Shown in pieces: positions 1 through 5,335 of a stretch of 5,915 bases of DNA. The notes beneath the pieces are model-generated. The model worked only from the letters and a program-made list of their open reading frames with translations. It was not told the origin of the DNA and made no database searches. The stretch's first letter is position 1. Every line of letters starts with the position of its first letter. Source of the DNA: Gammaproteobacteria bacterium (lineage in GTDB: Bacteria; Pseudomonadota; Gammaproteobacteria; Steroidobacterales; JACDCP01); the NCBI GenBank assembly GCA_013817465.1, contig JACDCP010000199.1:1-5915 (forward strand), in the 5' to 3' direction. The translations under genes and the position numbers were made by a program.

Positions 1-290
1 ATGCCGTAATCCGCCATGGACGGCGCGTTGGAAGTGAAAGTGTTGGTCTCGATGATGTCGGCGCCGGCCTCGAGAAACGCGCAATGCACTTCCGCGACGA
101 TTTCGGGTCGCGTCAGCGACAGGAGATCGTTGTTGCCTTTGAGATCCTGTGGCCAGTCGGCGAAGCGCCGGCCGCGGAAACCAGCCTCGTCGATCCGGTA
201 GTCCTGAAGCATCGTGCCCATGGCGCCGTCGAGAAAGACGATGCGCTCCTCGAGCAGGCGACGCAGCGCGCCGATGCGTTTCTCGCGCAT
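1..290 (-). CDS. metH: Cobalamin-dependent methionine synthase, N-terminal end (partial)
   Basis: The frame runs off the left edge of the window, leaving 96 codons from ATG 290-288. In the family, this region begins the homocysteine S-methyltransferase barrel, which transfers a methyl group from methylcobalamin to homocysteine to give methionine in the cytoplasm. The sequence shows the expected N-terminal blocks: LDGAMGTM at residues 20-27, FRGRRFADWP at 38-47, DLKGNNDLL at 49-57 and AGADIIETNTF at 75-85. These closely resemble E. coli MetH as I remember it. The start is two bases after the metF stop, with only a weak GGCGAG-like purine stretch upstream, so translation probably depends on metF. 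The zinc-binding cysteines, folate, cobalamin and SAM-reactivation domains lie outside the window. This could therefore be full-length MetH or a separate N-terminal subunit, since split metH genes occur in some gammaproteobacteria. Family assignment is very secure. Confidence 0.95.
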   Translation of the reverse strand, partial: MREKRIGALRRLLEERIVFLDGAMGTMLQDYRIDEAGFRGRRFADWPQDLKGNNDLLSLTRPEIVAEVHCAFLEAGADIIETNTFTSNAPSMADYG

Positions 291-292
291 GC

Positions 293-1165
293 TCAGGCGC
301 TCGCCGCCAGCGGTTCGCAGGGCCGCACGCCGAGGCAGTGGCAGATCGCGTAGGTCAGCTCGGAACGGTTCAGCGTGTAAAAGTGAAAGTCCTGCACCCC
401 GTGGTGCTGCAGCCGCTGCACCTGTTCGATGGCCACGCTCGCCGCAATCATGCGGCGCGTCTCCTCGTCATCGTCGAGGCCGGCGAAACGATCGACGAGC
501 CATTCGGGCACGCTTGCGCCGCAGGTCTCGGCAAATCGAAGCAGTTGCGGAAAGCGCGTGATCGGCAGGATGCCCGGCACGATCGGCACGCGAATGCCCT
601 CGGTGGCGCACTGATCGCGAAAGCGCAGATAGCGGTCGGTGTCGAAGAAGAACTGGGTGATCGCGCGCCCGGCTCCGGCGTCGATCTTGCGCTTGAGATT
701 GTCGAGATCGAATCTCGCGTCCGGCGCCTCCGGATGCACCTCCGGATACGCGGCGACCGAAACCTCGAAATCCGCGACTTCCTTCAGGCCGGCGACCAGA
801 TCGACCGCGTAATCGTAGCCATCCGGATGCGGGCAGTAACGGCCAGCGCCCTGCGGCGGATCGCCGCGCAATGCTACGATGTGCCGGACCCCGCCGTTCC
901 AGTAGTCGCGCGCGATCGACCGGATTTCCTCGCGGGTTGCGCCGATGCAGGTCAGGTGCGGCGCGCCGGTGAGGCTCGTCTCCTCGAGCACCTTCATGAC
1001 GATGCGATGCGTGCGCTCGCGCGTCGAGCCGTCGGCGCCATAGGTCACCGAAACAAAGCAGGGGCTCAGGGGCGCGAGCCGCTCGATCGAGCGCCACAAT
1101 GTCTCCTCCATCGCCGGCGTCTTCGGCGGAAAGAACTCGAACGACACGCGCACCGCGACACTCAT
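293..1165 (-). CDS. metF: 5,10-methylenetetrahydrofolate reductase
   Basis: The 290-residue product is the usual length for bacterial MetF. The enzyme reduces 5,10-methylene-THF to 5-methyl-THF with FAD and NAD(P)H, supplying the methyl donor for the MetH encoded immediately downstream. Visible family motifs are SFEFFPPK at residues 8-15 (Glu10 matches the catalytic Glu28 of the E. coli enzyme), FVSVTYGA at 37-44, ALRGDPP at 98-104 (Asp102 matches the folate-binding Asp120), AAYPEVHPEA at 138-147, TQFFFD at 170-175 and FHFYTLNR at 260-267. No signal peptide or membrane segment is seen. The ATG at 1165-1163 overlaps the TGA of the preceding regulator gene as ATGA, and no Shine-Dalgarno sequence is visible, so translational coupling is likely. 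The stop lies two bases before the metH ATG. The frame is intact and no key residue is missing. Confidence 0.98.
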   Translation of the reverse strand: MSVAVRVSFEFFPPKTPAMEETLWRSIERLAPLSPCFVSVTYGADGSTRERTHRIVMKVLEETSLTGAPHLTCIGATREEIRSIARDYWNGGVRHIVALRGDPPQGAGRYCPHPDGYDYAVDLVAGLKEVADFEVSVAAYPEVHPEAPDARFDLDNLKRKIDAGAGRAITQFFFDTDRYLRFRDQCATEGIRVPIVPGILPITRFPQLLRFAETCGASVPEWLVDRFAGLDDDEETRRMIAASVAIEQVQRLQHHGVQDFHFYTLNRSELTYAICHCLGVRPCEPLAASA

Positions 1166-2082
1166 GCCGCAACGTCGCCGACGCTGCTCGCCTTATGGGC
1201 GAGGAGCAACGTTGCCGATCGGGTACGGGGAAGTTGTACGTGCTCGATGTGCGCGCAGCCGAGACCAACGGCTTCGAGCCACCCCGCCATGTCATCCGCC
1301 TCGACGCCATCCGCCCCGGCGGCGACATCGACAACCAGCAGCGAACCGCCCGGCCGCAGAATGCGCGCGGCCTCCGTCAGCACCAATGCCGGTTCCTCGG
1401 CTTGTGACAACACCTGATCGACCGTCACGGTGTCGAAAGATGCATTGCCGAACGGCAGCTTGTACATGTTGCCGTGGCGGACCGTGCAGTGGTGAAGTCC
1501 CGCAGCGTGCAGGTTGGTGCGCGCGACCATCAGCATTTCACTGGAGATGTCGACGCCGGTCGCCTGCTCGGCCTGGCTGGCCAGCAGGCGCAGGATGCGC
1601 CCGCTGCCCGTGCCGATGTCCAGCAGGTTGCCGAGCGGTGCGTCGCCGAAAGCGCGCACGATAGCGTCGTCGACCTGCGCATCCGGCACCGCCTGCGGTG
1701 CTTCGTGCAGCGTGTCGAGGTAGTCGGAGGCGAGCCGCGCGCGCTCGTCCATGACTTCGTTCATGCGCTGGCGATCGAGGCGGGCCGTTTCATCGTCCGG
1801 CGATAGCAGCTCGAGGACGGCGCGGGCGAGCTCAGCTTCGTGCCCGCGCGTCGGCACGCGATAGAAAACCCAATGGCCCTCGCGGAACCGCTCGAGGAGA
1901 CCTGCGTCGCAAAGCAATTTGAGGTGGCGCGACACCCGCGGCTGGCTCTGGCCGATGATGCGGGTGATCTCCCCGACCGTGAGCTCCCCCGCGCGACAGA
2001 CGGCGAGCAGCCGCAACCGGGTCGGCTCGGCGATGGCACGGAGGGCACGCAGGAGATCGGGCAGCCTCTGAGTCATAGTCAT
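1162..2082 (-). CDS. ArsR-family winged-helix regulator fused to a SAM-dependent methyltransferase domain
   Basis: The 306-residue protein has two parts. Residues about 8-77 form an ArsR-type winged helix: IAEPTRLRLL at 17-26, a recognition helix around QSQPRVSRHLKLL at 45-57, and a wing ending WVFYRVP at 71-77. Residues about 140-290 form a class I methyltransferase fold, with motif I LLDIGTGSGR at 153-162, the acidic residue of VDIS (Asp178) and ILRPGGSLLVVD at 241-252. No CxC metal-sensing motif of the ArsR metal sensors is present. It is the first gene of an operon with metF (ATGA overlap) and metH. I infer a repressor of methionine-cycle genes that reads SAM or S-adenosylhomocysteine through its C-terminal domain. 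ArsR-type regulators of this pathway (SahR, SamR) are known in proteobacteria. Whether the domain still catalyses methylation is unclear. ATG 2082 was chosen; ATG 2076 is in frame and also possible. Neither has an obvious ribosome binding site. Confidence 0.9.
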   Translation of the reverse strand: MTMTQRLPDLLRALRAIAEPTRLRLLAVCRAGELTVGEITRIIGQSQPRVSRHLKLLCDAGLLERFREGHWVFYRVPTRGHEAELARAVLELLSPDDETARLDRQRMNEVMDERARLASDYLDTLHEAPQAVPDAQVDDAIVRAFGDAPLGNLLDIGTGSGRILRLLASQAEQATGVDISSEMLMVARTNLHAAGLHHCTVRHGNMYKLPFGNASFDTVTVDQVLSQAEEPALVLTEAARILRPGGSLLVVDVAAGADGVEADDMAGWLEAVGLGCAHIEHVQLPRTRSATLLLAHKASSVGDVAA

Positions 2083-2100
2083 GTGCTTTTTGAATATGGA

Positions 2101-2134
2101 AATATAAGGATATCTTGATGCGCATTGTAATCAA
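2101..2134 (-). promoter_or_regulatory. Candidate sigma70 promoter of the regulator-metF-metH operon
   Basis: Read on the minus strand, TTGATT (2134-2129) and TATCCT (2112-2107) lie 16 bases apart, each matching four of six consensus positions. An alternative -10, TATATT (2106-2101), matches five of six but has a poor -35. Either choice places the transcript start within about 10-20 bases of the ATG at 2082. The leader would then be too short for a riboswitch, which fits the absence of a visible Shine-Dalgarno sequence. The stretch is strikingly AT-rich compared with the surrounding DNA. This is inferred from sequence alone. Confidence 0.5.
2104..2119. promoter_or_regulatory. Candidate operator dyad for the ArsR-type regulator
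   Basis: On the minus strand the 16-mer ATCAAGATATCCTTAT is an imperfect inverted repeat centred on GATATC, with six of eight base pairs symmetrical. It covers the candidate -10 element, where a bound repressor would block RNA polymerase. It lies 22 bases from the regulator's start codon, as expected for autoregulation. As I recall, dyads of the ATCAAG...CTTGAT kind have been predicted for ArsR-type methionine-cycle regulators in proteobacteria; I could not verify this. Confidence 0.5.
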
Positions 2135-2140
2135 AAGCAC

Positions 2141-2487
2141 TCCAGGCGCAAGCCCGGATTAACATAACGAGTGGCTCGAGCCGCGCCGAGGCAACCGAAT
2201 CCATTCAAGTGGCCCGTTTTGCCGATGGAGTACGCCTTAAAGAGTTAGAAGCCAAACGCTGCGCCCTTAGAAAGGTCGAAAAAAGTCATGGGAAGCTTGC
2301 GACCCGGACGGCAGAGACACGCCGACATTCCCCCTGCGCGCCCGGTCCGGGTATTGAGCGTCAGACGGAGCGCGGAGGCTGTGTCGCTTCCGGTCCGGAA
2401 ACCGCTGCCGCTGTATCTCGATGAGGAAACACTGGCGAGTTTCGCCGAATGTTCCGGGAAATCTAGACCGGACCGGTGAAAAAATAG
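2141..2487. other. Intergenic stretch without a convincing gene
   Basis: Both strands were read and no recognisable coding sequence, tRNA or clear terminator was seen. Two short plus-strand open frames (2209-2424 and 2288-2479) lack family resemblance and convincing ribosome binding sites. Small palindromes are present: GGCTCGAGCC at 2173-2182 and the three CCGGWCCGG sites listed separately. The stretch lies upstream of the methionine operon and downstream of a decayed gene, so it may contain unrecognisable remains of former sequence. Confidence 0.6.
2341..2477. repeat. Three short perfect palindromes with a CCGGWCCGG core
   Basis: CCCGGTCCGGG (2341-2351), TTCCGGTCCGGAA (2388-2400) and ACCGGACCGGT (2467-2477) are each perfectly symmetrical around a central A or T. 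Their centres at 2346, 2394 and 2472 are 48 and 78 bases apart. I did not see this nine-base core elsewhere in the window. The role is unknown: binding sites for a dimeric regulator, or debris of a repeat family, are both possible. Confidence 0.6.
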
Positions 2488-2489
2488 AA

Positions 2490-2555
2490 GTCAGACGACG
2501 ATTTCTGCCTGTCCCTGCTCGCGCAACCCCTCGTCCGCCGCATCAGCAGTCTGAC
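2490..2555. repeat. Spaced inverted repeat GTCAGAC / GTCTGAC at the 3' end of the pump remnant
   Basis: GTCAGAC (2490-2496) and GTCTGAC (2549-2555) are perfect seven-base inverted copies separated by 52 bases. The right arm, read on the minus strand as CCGGGGTCAGAC, supplies the last codons and leads into the stop of the RND remnant, so the pump sequence appears to end where this element begins. GGGGTCAGAC-type palindromes resemble dispersed repeats associated with REP-type transposases, as I remember them. No transposase gene is present here. The element assignment is tentative; the repeat itself is plain. Confidence 0.45.
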
Positions 2556-4280
2556 CCCGGATGCACTACGGCACCACGGGCGACATAGGTATAGACGACC
2601 GGGATCACGAACAGCGTGAAGAAAGTGCCGACCAGCAGGCCGCCCACGATGACGAGCCCGATGTCCTGGCGGCTCTCCGCGCCGGCGCCGATGTAGATGA
2701 AGGCCAGCGCCAGCAGGAAAGTCAGATAGATGCCGGCGCTCGATTCCTTGAACTCGCGCGACTGGCCGCGATAGTCCGTGCGCGCCGTCGCCGGCAACAC
2801 TTCTTCGGCGGTGTTTTCCAGAAACACGAGCGCGTCGCCCAGCGATGCGCCTTCGGCCAGGCTGGCCGTGATCGTCGCCGCGCGCAGCCGGTCGAAGTGG
2901 TTCAGCTCCTGCGGCGCTACGGTTTCCTCACTTTCCACGAGGTTGGAAAGCTGTACCATCTGGCCGCCCTGGCCGCGCACGTAGATCCGCCGCAGGTCGC
3001 CGGGATTGTTGCGATCGACATCCGCGAGCTGCACCATGACCTCGTACTGCTCGCCGTCACGCTCGAAGCGCGTGACCTGCCTGCCCCCGAGCAGGGTTTC
3101 GAGCGTCCGCCCGAGAACGTCGATCGACACGCCGACGTCGGCGACTTTATCGCGGTTCACCGTGACCTTGAGCTGGGGTTGGTTGAGCTTCAAATCAGTG
3201 TCCAGGTTCACGAAGGCCGGATGTTGAGCCAGGCGCGCCGTCAATTCCTCCACCATTACCCGCAGTTCGGCATACGGCCGAGAGGTTTGCACCACGAATT
3301 GAATCGCCTGGTCGCCCGAGCCGCCTCCCAGCGACTGCGGGCTGGATGGAAACGCCATCACGCCCGGCACATCCTCCATCTTCGGGCGCAGCTCGGCAGC
3401 GATTTCCTGCTGGCTGCGTTCGCGTTCGTCCCACGGCTTCAGCTTGATGAATGACCGGCCGGTCGACACGGTGGGGTTGCCCACGATCATGAAGTAGCGC
3501 TCGACCTCGGGCACTTCAGCGTAAAGCTTCTCCAGCTCGCGGGCGTATTTGTCGGTGTACTCGATGGTCGCACCCTGTGGTCCCTGGAAGTTCCCGACGA
3601 TCGTTCCCTGGTCCTCCGTCGGCGCGAGCTCCGCATCCAGACGCAGGAAGAAGAACACGCTGCTGCCGGCCACCAGAATGCCGACCAGCAGCACGAGCGG
3701 CCGGGCGCTCAGGCTTGCGCGCAGCCCTCTCTCGTATCCGGCGGTGAGCGCTGAAGCCGCGCTCGATAAAGCGATACGCCGCGTTGTGCTGTGTCTGCGC
3801 CGCAGGAGCTTCGAGCACATCATGGGCGTGAGCGTTAGCGCGACGAAGCCGGACACGAGCACCGCGCCCGCGAGCGCGAGCGCAAACTCCGTGAACAGCC
3901 TGCCAGGTTGTCCCGGTCATGAAGGCGATCGGCAGATAGACGGCCGCGAGCGTCAGACTCGTCGCCAGCACTGCGAAGGCGATTTCGCGGGAACCCTGCA
4001 TGGCCGCCTGCATAGGCGGTTTGCTCGCCTCGACGTGGCGGTAGACGTTTTCTAGCATGACGATCGCGTCGTCCACCACCAGGCCGATCGCCAGCACCAT
4101 CGCCAGCAGCGTCAGCGTGTTGATCGAGAAGCCGAACAGGTACATGAGCGCGCAGGTGCCGATCAACGACACCGGGATGGTAACGAGCGGGATCAATGTG
4201 GCGCGCAGCGAGCGCAGAAACAGAAATATGATCAGCATGACGAGCACGAGCGCCTCGGCGATCGTCATGTACCCATTCAA
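2543..4280 (-). pseudogene. Remnant of an RND-family efflux transporter inner-membrane subunit
   Basis: RND pumps are inner-membrane proton antiporters of about 1,030 residues that export drugs or metals with a periplasmic adaptor and an outer-membrane channel. Here about 580 codons remain. The 5' part (4280 to 3906) begins at TM2 and keeps TM3-TM5, including GLVVDDAIVMLENVYRH with the paired proton-relay aspartates at 4073-4068. TM1 and the first periplasmic domain are absent, and the open frame starts just after a TAA at 4313-4311. An extra base at about 3905 shifts the frame within FMTGTT/GRLFTEF. The rest (3904 to 2546) holds TM6 (GFVALTLTPMMCSKLL), TM7, most of the second periplasmic domain and TM8 (LTFLLALAFIYI). 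TM8 then joins GAGAESRQDIG, before TM12, at about 2689/2690, so TM9-TM11 and the relay lysine of TM10 are missing. The last codons come from adjoining repeat-like DNA. No adaptor or channel gene is nearby. Function is very unlikely. Confidence 0.93.
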
Positions 4281-4302
4281 TTCATCGCACCGACGGAAGC
4301 CA

Positions 4303-4324
4303 GTGTCCGGTTACCTGGGGACAC
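4303..4324. repeat. Small hairpin-forming inverted repeat at the 5' end of the pump remnant
   Basis: GTGTCC (4303-4308) and GGACAC (4319-4324) are perfect six-base inverted copies around a ten-base loop that contains GGTTACC, itself symmetrical about a central T. It lies about 30 bases from the point where RND homology begins and 65 bases past the hslO stop. It has no T-run, so it is not a good intrinsic terminator. It could be the edge of a REP-like element or the scar of the event that truncated the pump gene. Confidence 0.4.
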
Positions 4325-4388
4325 CACCGCAGGGATGCGCTATCCGCGTTACGGCCTCTGGCGCCATGGCGGATTGGCTGATCGAGCG

Positions 4389-5300
4389 TCAGTGGACGGT
4401 CTTTGAAGCGAGACCTGGTTCGTCGCCGGCAAAAAGGCCGGCAGTGTCCACTTTGTCGAACTGGTAGGAGCGATTGCAGAATTCGCAGCGGACTTCGACG
4501 GCGCCGTGTTGGGCGATGATGTCGCGCACTTCCTGCTGGCCGAGGGTGCGCAGCAGCGACTCGACGCGCTGCTTCGAGCAGCCGCAGCGGAACGAAACCG
4601 GCGTCGGCTCGAACAGACGCACGTCTTCCTCGTGGAACAGGCGCTTCAACAGCTCCTGATTCGACAGCTTCAGCAGCTCTTCGTCGGTCAGGGTATCGGC
4701 CAGCGTCACGACGCGCGGCCAGGCGTCCTCGTCGGCGACCGAGCTCTTGCGTTCCTCAGGCAGGCGCTGCAGCAGCATGCCGGCCGAGGCGCGCTCGTCG
4801 ACCGTCAGCCACAACCTCGTCGGGAGCTGCTCGGAATTCTCAAAGTAAATCTGCAGGCAATCGGCGATGGTGTCGCCCTCGAGCGGCACGATACCCTGGT
4901 AACGCTGCTGGTCCGATTCCGACTCGATCGACACCGCAAGCTGGCCGTCGCCGGTCATGCTCGACAGGGCGCCTTGCGCCACGTCGCCGCTCCAGGTCGC
5001 CATGCCACGCAGCGTCATATGGCTCGTGCATTGTGCGACCAGAAGCTTGAGCGGCCCTTCGCCGCGGAGCTGGAGCGTCAGCACACCTTCGAACTTGAGC
5101 GTCGAGGCGAGCAGCGCCGAAGCGGCCAGCGCCTCGCCGAGCGCGTCACGCACCGGCGGCGGATAAGGGTGGCGCTCGAGCACGGCCTGCCAGGCGCTAT
5201 CGAGGCGCACGAGCTTGCCGCGCACCGAGAAGTTCTCGAACAGGAAGCGGTGCAGGCTGTCCCGGTCGCGTTTGAGTCTGTCCTGGAATTGTTCCGTCAT
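4389..5300 (-). CDS. hslO: Hsp33 redox-regulated holdase chaperone
   Basis: Hsp33 is a cytoplasmic chaperone. Oxidation of its zinc-bound cysteines releases zinc, unfolds a linker and exposes a binding surface for unfolding proteins. The 303-residue product is near the family length. Residues about 10-190 form the N-terminal substrate-binding core, including FLFENFSVRGKLVRLD at 19-34 and GDGQLAVSIE at 117-126. A linker follows with DTLTDEELLKLSNQELLKRLFHEED at about 202-226. The C-terminal redox switch has FRCGC (Cys239, Cys241) and RCEFC (Cys272, Cys275); the 30-residue spacing between pairs equals that of the E. coli protein. All four zinc ligands are present. The ATG at 5300-5298 has no visible Shine-Dalgarno sequence and overlaps the stop of a 12-codon frame that itself overlaps the gatB stop, suggesting coupled translation after gatB. 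Confidence 0.97.
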   Translation of the reverse strand: MTEQFQDRLKRDRDSLHRFLFENFSVRGKLVRLDSAWQAVLERHPYPPPVRDALGEALAASALLASTLKFEGVLTLQLRGEGPLKLLVAQCTSHMTLRGMATWSGDVAQGALSSMTGDGQLAVSIESESDQQRYQGIVPLEGDTIADCLQIYFENSEQLPTRLWLTVDERASAGMLLQRLPEERKSSVADEDAWPRVVTLADTLTDEELLKLSNQELLKRLFHEEDVRLFEPTPVSFRCGCSKQRVESLLRTLGQQEVRDIIAQHGAVEVRCEFCNRSYQFDKVDTAGLFAGDEPGLASKTVH

Positions 5301-5335
5301 TGGGGATCGCGAGTCATGGATTCGGCTTGGTTCAT
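5297..5335 (-). CDS. 12-codon bridging ORF between gatB and hslO (putative)
   Basis: The frame encodes MNQAESMTRDPQ. Its ATG overlaps the gatB stop as ATGA (5335-5332), and its TGA overlaps the hslO ATG as ATGA (5300-5297). An AAGGAG sequence inside gatB (5355-5350) lies 14 bases before its start, somewhat far for a ribosome binding site. It may serve only to carry ribosomes from the gatB stop to the hslO start. A frame this short can arise by chance, and nothing suggests the peptide itself has a function. Confidence 0.3.
   Translation of the reverse strand: MNQAESMTRDPQ

Larger units (their letters stand above)
2083..2140. repeat. Inverted repeat bracketing the promoter (GTGCTTTTTGA / TCAAAAGCAC)
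   Basis: GTGCTTTTTGA at 2083-2093 and TCAAAAGCAC at 2131-2140 are inverted copies differing only by one extra T. They lie 37 bases apart, with the candidate promoter and dyad between or overlapping them. One arm abuts the start codon and the other covers most of the -35 element. The arms could be secondary protein-binding sites or simple coincidence in AT-rich DNA. Confidence 0.4.

Noticed and set aside
149..1417. Long plus-strand open frame (422 codons) opposite metF and the regulator gene
   Set aside because: It is antisense to two clearly conserved genes, its product is arginine- and alanine-rich without family resemblance, and such frames are common opposite high-GC genes.
2173..2182. 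GGCTCGAGCC perfect palindrome upstream of the methionine operon
   Set aside because: A single ten-base palindrome without a second copy or clear promoter context is not enough to call a site.
2083..2200. SAH or SAM riboswitch upstream of the metF-metH operon
   Set aside because: The predicted leader is only about 10-20 bases, and I could not recognise the conserved core of these riboswitches upstream. A protein regulator with an operator explains the context better.
2209..2479. Two short plus-strand open frames in the intergenic stretch (from GTG 2209 and ATG 2288)
   Set aside because: No family resemblance, weak or distant ribosome binding sites, and high arginine and proline content typical of random GC-rich frames. 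A real small protein cannot be excluded, but nothing supports it.
2561..3454. Plus-strand open frame of 297 codons opposite the pump remnant
   Set aside because: Composition-driven shadow of the RND coding strand, with no recognisable domain.
4314..4388. Intrinsic terminator after hslO
   Set aside because: No GC-rich hairpin followed by a T-run was seen on the minus strand; the nearby GTGTCC/GGACAC repeat lacks the T-run.
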